From Vulgatibacter incomptus (lineage in GTDB: Bacteria > Myxococcota > Myxococcia > Myxococcales > Vulgatibacteraceae): DNA of 64,000 nt. Shown piece by piece: positions 15,707 to 24,031 of the stretch. The stretch's first letter is position 1, and every line of letters begins with the position of its first letter. Position numbers and translations under genes: made by a program. The stretch covers positions 2,849,501-2,913,500 of the forward strand of contig NZ_CP012332.1 in NCBI RefSeq assembly GCF_001263175.1, read 5' to 3'. The notes beneath the pieces were generated by a model, which saw nothing but the letters and a program-made list of their open reading frames with translations, ran no database searches and was not told the DNA's origin.

Positions 15707-16603
15707 TCATGGGATTGAGTTGTCGCAGGAACCTTCTCCGTTGAACCGTCCCTGGGAACGGGACGCCGCGAGGAGGTAGTCGCGGAGGTTGTCGTCCGCG
15801 AGCGGGACGCTCCCGGGCGAGTAGAAGATCCGCGCACCGCTCTCGTCGACCAGGGGGCTCCCGTCCGCTGCCTTCAGGTTCGCGAGACGCTGCTCCACGA
15901 GGGCGTCGAAGGGGATCGTCCAGCCCGTCCCTTCCTGCACCGCCATCGCCGCGATGGGCTCGAAGCGCATCCTCGCGTCCTTGTGGTCGCCGAGGTGGTC
16001 GTAGAAGAGGTGATCGAGGTGGAGCGTGATCTGGTAGTCGGCGTCCGCGTTGTTGCGGATCACCACGCCGGGCTTGCCGTCGACGCCGTTCCGGCAGTCG
16101 TGGTTGCGGGTGGGGTTCGCCAGGCCCCAGGAGAAGTGGAGCTCACGCCCGTCCTTCTTCGCCTTCCCCTCGACGAGGTAGTTGAAGCCGCCCTCGACCA
16201 TCCGATCCCGATCCGCCTCCGAGACCGCGCCCACCACCCGGGAACCCGGGTCGGCCGGGAGGATGTCGTAGCCGAAGCGCTCCCAGCGGCGGGCGCCAAG
16301 GCCGGACATCCGGAAGACCACGGGCTCGCCCTTCACCAGGTCGACGATCACCGCGTCCTCGCCGTCCCACGCGAGCTTACCGTCGGCGCCCTCGATCCGG
16401 ACGTTGCCCACGCTCACCAGGTACTTGTCGAACTTCACCGCCCAGCCGTCGACGAAGGCGAGCTCGTCGTCGCCGGGGACGGGGTAGCCGGTGACGGCGG
16501 CCTCTTCGCCGCTGATGTTCAAGGTGAGGGAGCCGGTGCCGCCCTCGTCGCCGCCACAGGCGGAGGCGAGGAGGCAGGCTGCGACCAAAAGGCGAACTCT
16601 CAT
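15707..16603 (-). CDS. Predicted lipoprotein 1 of a TonB-receptor operon
   Basis: A 298-residue secreted protein. The ATG at 16601-16603 is preceded by GAGGAAA and opens a short lipoprotein signal ending LLASAC. The mature part is soluble and His/Asp-rich, with blocks such as NHDC and LHLDHLFYDHLGDHKD that could bind a metal. The segment VDGWAVKFDKYLVSVG resembles the GWDVSLEEARIAVG segment of the preceding gene, suggesting the two lipoproteins are paralogues. It is third in the minus-strand unit TonB receptor, lipoprotein 2, lipoprotein 1, with 61 bp between the lipoproteins. I do not recognise the family; a surface or periplasmic metal-capture role is inferred from context. Confidence 0.72.
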   Translation of the reverse strand: MRVRLLVAACLLASACGGDEGGTGSLTLNISGEEAAVTGYPVPGDDELAFVDGWAVKFDKYLVSVGNVRIEGADGKLAWDGEDAVIVDLVKGEPVVFRMSGLGARRWERFGYDILPADPGSRVVGAVSEADRDRMVEGGFNYLVEGKAKKDGRELHFSWGLANPTRNHDCRNGVDGKPGVVIRNNADADYQITLHLDHLFYDHLGDHKDARMRFEPIAAMAVQEGTGWTIPFDALVEQRLANLKAADGSPLVDESGARIFYSPGSVPLADDNLRDYLLAASRSQGRFNGEGSCDNSIP

Positions 16604-16664
16604 CTCGTTTTCCTCGGGGACGTGCGTCCCGTCATGGCCGCGCAGTCGCGCGGTCGCGCGTCGG

Positions 16665-17414
16665 TCAGCGAATCGAAAAGGTCCCGTAGCCCCGGGCGCC
16701 GATGAACCACGCGCCTCGGACCTGGCCATCCGGAGCGATCGTCCGAACGCCCTCGGCGTCGGCGGGACCGAGCGTGGAGAAATCTGCCTCGTCGAACCAG
16801 CGCTCCAGGTGCAGCTCGAGGACCACGAGGCTCCCGTCGTCGAGCTCCACGTCGGCGGGGATGCCCACGACCTTGCGGAAGGTGCCCTCCGGGAGGTCGA
16901 GGCCGCCCCGGAACCGGACCGTCTCCTCGCCGCGGGTGGCGGTGCCCACCACCCACGCGTGGTGGCCGTGGAGCCCGTCGGTGCCGGGCTTCGGCGGCTC
17001 GAGGCCCAGGTTCACCGCCCGCACCGGCCCGGCGATCCCCCGAAGGTCGGCGATCGGCTGCACGCCCGCGTGCAGGGCGTCGAAGACGAACTGGGTGAGG
17101 AGCTCGCCCTTCACCTCGCCCCCGTCGAAGTCGTCGAAGCCCGAGTGGGCGTAGGCCCGCGGCGCGATCCAGTCCAGGAGCCGGAAGTTGCGCGCCGACG
17201 GAGGCGGGTTGGTGAGGAGGTAGATCGGCCCCACGGCGATGCGGGCCTCCTCCAGGCTCACGTCCCAGCCGAGGCGGTTCGTGAACCGGCCCGGCGCCGC
17301 GTCGCCCCTCGGCACCGACTCCGCGCCGAGGGCGAAGCCCACCTCCCTGCCACCGGTCCCGCTCCCGCCGCATGCGCAGGCCGCGAGGGCGAGGGCGACC
17401 CAGATCCGCTTCAT
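16665..17414 (-). CDS. Predicted lipoprotein 2 of a TonB-receptor operon
   Basis: A 249-residue lipoprotein with a signal ending in ALAACAC. Its ATG (17412-17414) overlaps the stop of the TonB-dependent receptor by 4 bp, so the two are probably co-translated. The mature protein begins with a Gly-rich linker, then a GWDVSLEEARIAVGPIYLL block shared in outline with lipoprotein 1, and a central HGHHAW cluster. No enzyme motif is visible. Co-location suggests that it hands a ligand to, or receives one from, the receptor. The ligand is unknown; the His cluster makes a metal or metal chelate a reasonable guess. Confidence 0.75.
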   Translation of the reverse strand: MKRIWVALALAACACGGSGTGGREVGFALGAESVPRGDAAPGRFTNRLGWDVSLEEARIAVGPIYLLTNPPPSARNFRLLDWIAPRAYAHSGFDDFDGGEVKGELLTQFVFDALHAGVQPIADLRGIAGPVRAVNLGLEPPKPGTDGLHGHHAWVVGTATRGEETVRFRGGLDLPEGTFRKVVGIPADVELDDGSLVVLELHLERWFDEADFSTLGPADAEGVRTIAPDGQVRGAWFIGARGYGTFSIR

Positions 17415-19780
17415 GGTCCCATCCTGTCGTTCTCGAGAATCACACTCAAAGTGAAGAGCGCCATCCGGGGCGGCGCCGCCGCGAAGTGGAGCGCCGCTAC
17501 CCGCGATGGCGTGGCGTCCGACGCCGCGAAGTTCGAGGCGTAGTTGAACTGCGCCGCGTAGTAGCGAGCGTCGAGGAGGTTCGTCACCTGGAGGCCCGCC
17601 TCGACCATCCCCCAGCGGACGCGGCCGCCCACGTCCACCGTGAGGACTGGGTCGCCCAGCCTGTCCAGGGGGAGGGGCCGCGCGCCGATCCAGTTGACGC
17701 CGACCGCGGCGCTCGCCGGGAGCTCTTCGCCCGCGACCGCGATCCGCCTGCGGAAGGCCGCGTCCACGCGCGCCACCCACCGAGGCACGTAGGGGAGCCT
17801 GGCCCCCGCGTCGATCGCCCAGAAGCCGGCGCCGTCCGGCGACAGCCGGGCCTCGGTCCAGGTGAAGCTCCCCTGGGTCGCCAGCCAGCGCCCGGCCTCG
17901 ACCTGTGCGGCGGCGAGGGCGCCGTAGCGGCTCGAGGCGCCCACGAAGACGTTCCGGGCATGCCTCTCGTCGAAGACCAGGTCGCGATCGACCCTCGTGG
18001 TGAACGCGACCAGCCGGGCCTGGTAGGGGACCAGCGCTTCTCCCTGGCGGACGAGGCCGGTCTCGGCGGCGCGCACCCTTGCGAAGGGCGCGAACTCGCC
18101 GTCCGAGAGGGCAGCGACATCGGACGACCGAACCCCGACGCCGTAGCTCGTGATCCAGTCCAGTCCATCGGCCAGCCGGACAATGGCGGTCAGCCTCGGC
18201 TCGAGGGCCAGGCCGTTCGCCCCGAGCTCCTGCGTGGGCTCCCGGGGACCGGCGCGGGTCTCGGTGGGCCGGTTGCGGTCCGTGACGTCGAAGAAGAAGG
18301 AGTCGACGCGGAATCCGCCGGCGAGCCGGAACCAACCCGTGAGCCTCGTGCGGGCGGCGGCATACGCCCCGAGGTTCGTCACCCGCAGCGCATTGTCCAG
18401 GCTCGTGGAGTACGGATCCCCACCGGGGCGGCGCAGCTTGCGGATCGTGGATTCGCCGTCGTCGTACCGCGCCAGGTAGCCGACCTCGAGCTCCTGCGGG
18501 AGCCCGGCCACCTCGCGGCGGAGGACGAGGTTCCCCCGGAGGCCGACGGTGAACGCCGAGTACAGCTCCTCCTGTCCGTCGCCCCGCTGGAGCGGATCGT
18601 CGAAGAGGTAGCCGGTGAAGTTCTCCGCCAGGCGCAGGCGCCGGCTCGAGAAGAAGATCGTCTGGCTCGCGTCCTGCCAGGCTTCCTGCCGGCTCAAGGT
18701 CGCGAAGAAGCCGTGGCGGGAGCTCTCGCCGCCCTGCCCGGGGTCGTACGCGCAGAAGAACTGGCTGTCCCGATCGGAGCCGCAGGGGAGCCGCCCCGCC
18801 TCGTAGTCGTCCACGCGGATGACGCCGGCGCTGTCGAAGCTCGTGGCGTAGCTCGTCCCCACCAGCCGCAGGCGGGTCCTGTCGTCGAAGCGGTGCTCGT
18901 AGCCGGCCATCGCGGAGCCGCCGGCGTAGGCACGCGCTGGGCCGAAGCCGTCGCCGCGCCTCAGGAGCACGCCCACGAAGGTGCCGCTCGGCGCGGAGTC
19001 CCCGGGGCCCCAGAGCATGGTCAGCTCCTGGGCTCCGTAGGTCCCCTGCCCGCCCTGCACCCGGAGGCCGCGCTCGGGGAGGCCGAGGCGGTACTCCACG
19101 CTCCCCGCCACCGCGAAGTCGCCCTGGGCCGGGTCGAAGGGCCCCTCCACCACCCGCACCGACTCGACCAGCTCGGGGATGATGAAGTGGGTGTCGGCGT
19201 AGCCGTGGCCGTGGGGGTTCGAGGGCTCGTTGAGCGGGACCGCCTCCAGTCGGAACTCGATGTCCTGGCCCTCGCCCGCGTCGAAGCCCCGGAGGAAGAC
19301 CGCGGAGGCGTGGCCCTCGCCCTGGTGGTTGCTGAGGAGGATCCCGGGCGCGAGCGTGAGCAGCTCCTGGGCGGAGCGCCTCGGCACGTCGCGGTACGAC
19401 GCCGGCCGGAGCAGGAGATCGCTCGCCGCCACAGGGGCCGGCGGCGGGCGCTTGCCGACCACCGTCGTCTCGAAGCCGGGGAGCTCGGCGGGAACCTCGT
19501 CCTCCGACGCCGGCCGGGGAACGGCTCTGGCCTTCGGGGGCGACGCCGCGACGGGCTCCTCTGCGGTCTCGGGGGTCTGCGCCGCGGAGGGCTCCGCGGC
19601 TGCGGCGGGAATCGACGCCGCGAGAGGCTCCTCGGCTGCGGTCCCGGGAGTCGGCGCCGCGAGGACCTGCTCGGCTGCGGTCGGCGTCTCGACGAGCTCC
19701 TCGGCTGCGATCGCGCGCGGGGCCGAGGCGAGCAGGAGACAGATGGCGGCGAGCGGGGAGACCTTCAAGCGTCGATCCAC
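17411..19780 (-). CDS. TonB-dependent outer-membrane receptor
   Basis: A 789-residue receptor with a signal peptide (about residues 1-25) and an unusual 80-residue Ala/Glu/Pro-rich linker before the plug. The plug begins near VPRRSAQELLTLAPGILL and includes HASAVFLRGFDAG and VRVVEGPFDPAQGDFAVAG, both typical. The barrel ends in a beta strand with aromatic and hydrophobic residues (MALFTLSVIL). Such receptors import iron chelates, cobalamin, metals or sugars using TonB energy. The ligand is not evident. It is first in an operon with two related lipoproteins, and an inverted repeat lies 45 bp upstream. Confidence 0.9.
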   Translation of the reverse strand: MDRRLKVSPLAAICLLLASAPRAIAAEELVETPTAAEQVLAAPTPGTAAEEPLAASIPAAAAEPSAAQTPETAEEPVAASPPKARAVPRPASEDEVPAELPGFETTVVGKRPPPAPVAASDLLLRPASYRDVPRRSAQELLTLAPGILLSNHQGEGHASAVFLRGFDAGEGQDIEFRLEAVPLNEPSNPHGHGYADTHFIIPELVESVRVVEGPFDPAQGDFAVAGSVEYRLGLPERGLRVQGGQGTYGAQELTMLWGPGDSAPSGTFVGVLLRRGDGFGPARAYAGGSAMAGYEHRFDDRTRLRLVGTSYATSFDSAGVIRVDDYEAGRLPCGSDRDSQFFCAYDPGQGGESSRHGFFATLSRQEAWQDASQTIFFSSRRLRLAENFTGYLFDDPLQRGDGQEELYSAFTVGLRGNLVLRREVAGLPQELEVGYLARYDDGESTIRKLRRPGGDPYSTSLDNALRVTNLGAYAAARTRLTGWFRLAGGFRVDSFFFDVTDRNRPTETRAGPREPTQELGANGLALEPRLTAIVRLADGLDWITSYGVGVRSSDVAALSDGEFAPFARVRAAETGLVRQGEALVPYQARLVAFTTRVDRDLVFDERHARNVFVGASSRYGALAAAQVEAGRWLATQGSFTWTEARLSPDGAGFWAIDAGARLPYVPRWVARVDAAFRRRIAVAGEELPASAAVGVNWIGARPLPLDRLGDPVLTVDVGGRVRWGMVEAGLQVTNLLDARYYAAQFNYASNFAASDATPSRVAALHFAAAPPRMALFTLSVILENDRMGP

Positions 19781-19824
19781 GGCCGCGGACGCGCGACCGA
19801 TCGGCGCCAGAACGGGCGCCCGAA

Positions 19825-19844
19825 ATGGGGATAGAGATCCCCAT
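19825..19844. promoter_or_regulatory. Inverted repeat upstream of the TonB receptor
   Basis: ATGGGGAT (19825-19832) and ATCCCCAT (19837-19844) form a perfect 8-bp inverted repeat with a 4-bp spacer, 45 bp before the receptor start. Position suits a repressor operator or a 5'-leader hairpin. The regulator is unknown. Confidence 0.45.
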
Positions 19845-20109
19845 CCGGGAAATCAAGCGCCCGGCCGCCCGGGCATGTTCGATCGGAGGTCCGCGGGCCG
19901 AGCGCCCCGCTGCCGCCCGGCGGCGAAAGACCTCGTCCGCTGTCCTTCGACCTGCGTACGCGAATCCACCGCTTGCGCGTCGACCTCCGCAGACCTTGCC
20001 TGCCGCCGTGACGACCACGCCGTTCTCCAGGAGAGCGGCACCGGCGTCGCAGTTGACCAATCGGAACGTCGAAGGGGAGGCCGCGAGCAACGACTCGAAG
20101 GTGTTCAGG

Positions 20110-20150
20110 GGACATGGGTGACACTCCTGCCCGAGGACATGGGTGACACT
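20110..20150. repeat. Direct repeat pair upstream of the RAYT gene
   Basis: GGACATGGGTGACACT occurs at 20110-20125 and again at 20135-20150, 25 bp apart start to start, 74 bp before the transposase ATG. Possible end or target repeat of a transposon-derived element; no matching copy was noticed on the other side. Confidence 0.6.
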
Positions 20151-20223
20151 TCTTCGCAGCGAGCTTGCTATCGCTCTCGCACCGTGCGAAAATCAGTGCC
20201 GAATCAAATTTCCGGGGGAATGG

Positions 20224-20850
20224 ATGGCGAAGCGAACAAGGGAAAGGCAGCTCGAGCTTCGACTGCCGACCTGGGGCGGGAAGCGCGCCGGCGCCGGGAG
20301 GAAGCCCGCCGGCCCGAAGGCGGGGGTGGCGCACGCGGCGCGAGGCCCGCTAGCGAGCCGGCACCCGGTCCACGTGACCTTGCGGATGCGGGACGAGGTC
20401 TGGAACCTCCGGACGCGTCGCTGCTACCGGATCCTTGAAAAGGCGCTGTTCGCGGCCTCGGATCACAAGGGCATGCGGCTCACGACCTACTCGGTGCAGG
20501 GGAACCACCTCCACCTCGTCGTCGAGGCGCAGGACGGGCAGGCGCTCTCGCGGGGGGTGCAGGGCCTGTGTGTGCGCATCGCGCGCGGCCTCAACCGCCT
20601 GATGAAGCGCAAGGGAAAGGTCTTTGCCGACCGCTTCCACTCGCACGTGCTCAGCACGCCTCGCGAGGTTAGAAACGCCGTCGCCTACGTGCTGGGCAAC
20701 GCCCGCATCCACGCGCTCCGGCAGGGTCGGCCGGCGCCGGCGTCCGCCGACCCATATTCGGCTGGCCCTGGAGACCCGACCGTCGCCCTCCCGCGCACCT
20801 GGTTGCTCCGGGTCGGGTGGCGCTCGGTACGCGGCGCCGCCCCTGCGTGA
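20224..20850 (+). CDS. REP-associated tyrosine transposase (IS200/Y1 superfamily)
   Basis: A 208-residue protein. The N-terminus is a basic GGKRAGAGRKP box, common in this family. The HUH motif is present as NHLHLVVE, and the candidate nucleophile is the tyrosine in RNAVAYVLGN, followed by ARIHALRQG. The ATG at 20224 is preceded by CCGGGGGAA, a good ribosome site; an upstream in-frame start at 20143 lacks one. RAYT proteins process REP hairpins and are usually single-copy and non-mobilising. Here a direct-repeat pair lies upstream and a hairpin downstream. The C-terminus after residue 170 is not conserved-looking and may be drift. Confidence 0.85.
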   Translation: MAKRTRERQLELRLPTWGGKRAGAGRKPAGPKAGVAHAARGPLASRHPVHVTLRMRDEVWNLRTRRCYRILEKALFAASDHKGMRLTTYSVQGNHLHLVVEAQDGQALSRGVQGLCVRIARGLNRLMKRKGKVFADRFHSHVLSTPREVRNAVAYVLGNARIHALRQGRPAPASADPYSAGPGDPTVALPRTWLLRVGWRSVRGAAPA

Positions 20851-20868
20851 CCCGACCCTGCGACCGAA

Positions 20869-20887
20869 CGCTCGACCTCGTCGAGCG
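20869..20887. repeat. Hairpin just downstream of the RAYT gene
   Basis: CGCTCGAC (20869-20876) pairs with GTCGAGCG (20880-20887) over a 3-nt loop, 18 bp after the transposase stop. It could be a REP-like substrate or a terminator; no T-run follows. Confidence 0.45.
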
Positions 20888-20947
20888 CAGGAAAGGCCTG
20901 CCGGCCGCCCGCCGGATCGCCCTGAACCTGCTTCGAAGGGTGGATCG

Positions 20948-21772
20948 TCAGCCCGCCAAAAGGCGGTGTAGCTTGGGCTGCACACCCGTCGCAGCGAGGA
21001 GCGAATCGAGCTCCTTGCGCGCCGCCGGGTTCGATCCCCGCACCTTCCGGCCCACGATCAGCTCGTTCTTGAGCGAGTGCTCCCAGCCGGTGAGCTCGGT
21101 CACCGTCACCGAGTACCCATGGGCCTCCAGGGTGAGGGCCCGCAGCACGTTGGTGAGGTGCGAGCCGAACTCCCGCCGATGCCAGGGATGCGAGAACAGG
21201 CTCGAGATCGGCGGCTCCGCCGCCTTCCGCTCCTTGAGCTGAGCCGCGACCTCCGCCTGGCAGCAGGGCACCACCGCCACGTGATCCGCGTTCCCGCGGA
21301 TCGCGAGGAAGAGCGCGTCGTCCGTCGCCGTGTCGCAGGCATGGAGCGCCGTGACCAGGTGGAGCCGAGGAGGCAGCATCGCCTCCTCGAGTCGAGAGTG
21401 AACGAGCTCCATCCGGGAGAAGCCCAGGCGATCCGCGCGCTCGCGGGCGGCCCGCACCAGCTCCTCGCGCCCCTCGATCGCCAGGATCCGCCCCTTCTCC
21501 GCCTTGGCGAGGAAGAGCTCGTAGAAGATGAAGCCGAGGTAGCCCTTGCCCGCGCCGCAATCCACGACCACCGGATCGCCGAAGCGCTCGAGCACGTCCT
21601 CCACCGCAGGCTGCAGGAGCTGAACCAGGTGATTCACCTGCTTGAGCTTACGCAGGGAGTCCGCGTTGAGGTTGCCCTCGCGCGTGAGCAGATGGAGCTC
21701 CTGCAGGAGCTTGGTCGACTCCCCCTGGAGTAGCTCCCTCTTCACCGCCCCGCTCTTCACCTGCCGCCGCAT
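20948..21772 (-). CDS. SAM-dependent methyltransferase, Methyltransf_32-like
   Basis: A 274-residue Rossmann-fold methyltransferase. Motif I is VVDCGAGKGYLGF, the acidic motif II end is ILAIEGRE, and ALHACDTATDDA followed by VAVVPCCQ is characteristic of the Methyltransf_32 group. That group includes rRNA, tRNA and small-molecule enzymes; the paired Cys of VPCCQ is conserved in relatives. Substrate is unknown. The gene stands alone on the minus strand, convergent with the transposase. Confidence 0.8.
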   Translation of the reverse strand: MRRQVKSGAVKRELLQGESTKLLQELHLLTREGNLNADSLRKLKQVNHLVQLLQPAVEDVLERFGDPVVVDCGAGKGYLGFIFYELFLAKAEKGRILAIEGREELVRAARERADRLGFSRMELVHSRLEEAMLPPRLHLVTALHACDTATDDALFLAIRGNADHVAVVPCCQAEVAAQLKERKAAEPPISSLFSHPWHRREFGSHLTNVLRALTLEAHGYSVTVTELTGWEHSLKNELIVGRKVRGSNPAARKELDSLLAATGVQPKLHRLLAG

Positions 21773-21828
21773 CCGAACGCCCTCTCGTCAAGAACGCCCC
21801 GGCGCATACCACGGATTCCGACGCTCGA

Positions 21829-22638
21829 TCACTTCTCCCCGGCACGGTCGAGGATTCTCTTCGTGATGGCCAGTCGCCCCTGGCGAGAAGCAGATGCACT
21901 CTTCGCAAGCTTTTCGATCTCGTCCCGCACCTCGGCGTCCCCTGCATAGTGAATCTCAATCCACCCGACAGAGTTCTCAAGTTCACGATTCGTCATCGTC
22001 AAGAGCCGGGCGAGCGCGCTACGGAGCAACTCTTCGTTTCGGACCGGGTAGTACCCCAGGATCCGGCCAGCCATCCAGTCGGGCGCTGCAGCAACACGCT
22101 CAGTTCGGCCAGGGAAACGTGCCCTCGCCTCACGTCTACCATCTGTAGGCTCAAGCCATTCTGCCTCGAGAACCACCAGCGAATGGTACCACTCGCGCAT
22201 CAACGCCAAGCTATCAGCCGTGTTGACATTAGCTAGCCATCCGGATGCCCCCCAGATCTGATTGATAGTATACCGCGACGAAACCTCCGCATCGAATCGT
22301 GGTATTCGCTGTCGCATTGCATCCACATAGGGTTCCGGATTCTCCCTGACAGCGGACATCACCCCTCTGATTGTCGAATCTGGTCCATTCCATCCATATC
22401 TCAGAATCAGATCGACGGCCTGCTGGTGCCCGAGTGCTCTGCCCCCGGCTTCTAACTTTAATCGTAGATCCCGAATATCGCCCCCCGATCCCTGAACGAC
22501 CCGCTCAGGAGATTGATCCGTGAAGTCAGATTGACCAGGGCCCGTACCAGGTGAGCTAACGGAGAGAACCGCCCAAACACTCGCCAGAAGGGCAGACACG
22601 AATGCCACGGCAAGCGCCTTCTTTGAAAGAATCGTCAT
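21829..22638 (-). CDS. Hypothetical exported protein, low GC
   Basis: A 269-residue protein from the ATG at 22636-22638. It has a single hydrophobic N-terminal segment (ALAVAFVSALLASVWAVLSV), a signal anchor or signal peptide, and then a hydrophilic helical domain with Trp/Tyr-rich patches (LILRYGWNGPD, MAGRILGYYPVRN) and repeated acidic-basic helices. I do not recognise a family. GC content falls to near 50% in parts, against about 70% in flanking genes, and codon use is correspondingly different, so recent acquisition is likely. The neighbouring transposase supports a flexible locus. Confidence 0.65.
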   Translation of the reverse strand: MTILSKKALAVAFVSALLASVWAVLSVSSPGTGPGQSDFTDQSPERVVQGSGGDIRDLRLKLEAGGRALGHQQAVDLILRYGWNGPDSTIRGVMSAVRENPEPYVDAMRQRIPRFDAEVSSRYTINQIWGASGWLANVNTADSLALMREWYHSLVVLEAEWLEPTDGRREARARFPGRTERVAAAPDWMAGRILGYYPVRNEELLRSALARLLTMTNRELENSVGWIEIHYAGDAEVRDEIEKLAKSASASRQGRLAITKRILDRAGEK

Positions 22639-22864
22639 GGCTGGGCCTGCGTCACCAGCGAGCGCTCTCAACCGCCAATTTGATCATTTTCCCCTCAAGA
22701 TCGATCTGGTGCGGCTACTTCGGCGCCCAAAACGAGCATGGCTTCGAGACCCGTGAATCCGACTACAAATATACCGGCGACGCGGCCCCGAAGGCTCCTC
22801 ATGCCCCACTTCCCGAGGAGCTTCGTTCCCGGTCACGTTTTGGTCGTGTCGAACCCTGCGGCCA

Positions 22865-23206
22865 CTACCGGCAGGCCTCGTACTGCGCGAGGTTCATCGA
22901 GGCGCAGTCGAGCCGCGGGTTATTCGGGAGATCCTCCGGGCAGAGCTCGGTCTTGCGCGCCTTCCAGAAGTCGACCAGGCCGCAGGTGCACGTTCTCGTA
23001 TCCAGGTCGAGGCCCTGGTCGTAGCACCCGCAGAAGGCCGACGCCTTGCCGCTCGCGCAGAAGGACTCCACGCAGGCCTCGGCCTGCTCCTGCACGAGCA
23101 CGCATCGCTCACCCTGCGTGAGCGGATCGCCATCGTCCTTCGACTCTCTGCCGCAACCACCCAGCGCCAGCACAAGCGCGAATCCCAGCAAAGCCCGCTC
23201 GATCAT
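22865..23206 (-). CDS. Small cysteine-rich lipoprotein
   Basis: A 113-residue lipoprotein: signal with lipobox LALGGC, then a mature domain with ten further cysteines (including SFCASG, FCGCYD, TCTCG), enough for five disulfides. This suggests a compact extracytoplasmic domain. No family recognised. The ATG at 23204-23206 lies 35 bp after the stop of the ABC permease and may be the last gene of that operon. Confidence 0.7.
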   Translation of the reverse strand: MIERALLGFALVLALGGCGRESKDDGDPLTQGERCVLVQEQAEACVESFCASGKASAFCGCYDQGLDLDTRTCTCGLVDFWKARKTELCPEDLPNNPRLDCASMNLAQYEACR

Positions 23207-23241
23207 CGTGAGACCTCCGTCTACGAGCGGGCCATCATCCC

Positions 23242-24030
23242 TCATCCGCCGGCGCTGGTGTAGCGCCCGATCGCCCTCGTCCACACCATGCGGGCGGCGA
23301 GCGAGAACGCGAGCGCGCCGCCGAGCGCGCCCAGCACCTGCTCCGGCCCCAGCCTGCCGAGGATCGCCAGCGCCGGGTACGTCGTCATTACCGCCAGCGG
23401 AATCACGAAGGTGAAGACGAACGAGAGCGCCCCCCGATAGACCGAGGCGGGCCAGCGCGCGGCGTCGTAGATCGAGGCGAAGAGGTAGGAGAGGTTGTCG
23501 ATCTTCACCACGACGAAGGCGAGGCTCACCACCAGGATCCACAGCGAGTAGAGGATCGCCACCGCGCCCACCAGGAGGAGCCCCGTCGCCAGGAGCGCGC
23601 CAGGCGACGGCACGACCCGCAGCTTCCAGAGCGCCCATCCCAGGAGCGCAAGCCCGCCGAGGAGGTCGACCGCCTTCCAGGGCTCGAAGCGCGAGGTGGA
23701 GACCATGAACTGCGAGTCCACCGGCTTGATCAGCAGGAAGTCGAGGGTGCCCTTGCGGATGTGCTCCACGACGTTCTGGAGCGCCGGCTGGACCCCGCCC
23801 TCGAGCACGCCCTTGAGCACGTTGAACCAGGCGACGACCAGGAGGGCCTCGTGCCAGGTCCAGCCCGCCACCGTCTCCCGCTGCTGGAAGAGCACGGCCA
23901 GCGGGATCAGCGCCGCCGCGGTCCAGAAGAGCGACATCACGCCGCCGACGAAGAAGTCGAGGCGGTACTGGAGCGAGAGCAGCGCGGAGGCGCGGAGCTG
24001 GATGGCGAGGAGTTTCGCGTAGCGAAGCAT
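23242..24030 (-). CDS. ABC-2 family permease
   Basis: A 262-residue inner-membrane protein with six predicted hydrophobic segments, for example GGVMSLFWTAAALIPLAVLF and LLATGLLLVGAVAILYSLW. It matches the ABC2_membrane_6 (DUF990-type) permease pattern. Its ATG begins 1 bp after the stop of the second permease. With that permease and the ATPase at 24850 it forms a three-gene exporter; related systems export antibiotics, viologens or other toxic compounds. Confidence 0.85.
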   Translation of the reverse strand: MLRYAKLLAIQLRASALLSLQYRLDFFVGGVMSLFWTAAALIPLAVLFQQRETVAGWTWHEALLVVAWFNVLKGVLEGGVQPALQNVVEHIRKGTLDFLLIKPVDSQFMVSTSRFEPWKAVDLLGGLALLGWALWKLRVVPSPGALLATGLLLVGAVAILYSLWILVVSLAFVVVKIDNLSYLFASIYDAARWPASVYRGALSFVFTFVIPLAVMTTYPALAILGRLGPEQVLGALGGALAFSLAARMVWTRAIGRYTSAGG

Positions 24031-24031
24031 C

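Larger units (their letters stand above)
19781..20223. other. 443-bp gene-free stretch between the receptor and the transposase
   Basis: Holds an inverted repeat (19825-19844) close to the receptor start and a pair of direct repeats (20110-20150) close to the transposase. A minus-strand open frame crosses it, and its piece STFRLVNCDAGAALLENG around 20000-20080 has protein-like composition, so a decayed gene fragment is possible. I could not assign it. Confidence 0.5.

Noticed and set aside
17372-19834. 820-residue plus-strand frame opposite the TonB receptor
   Set aside because: Composition is Arg/Glu/Gly-rich shadow; the minus strand encodes plug and barrel features.
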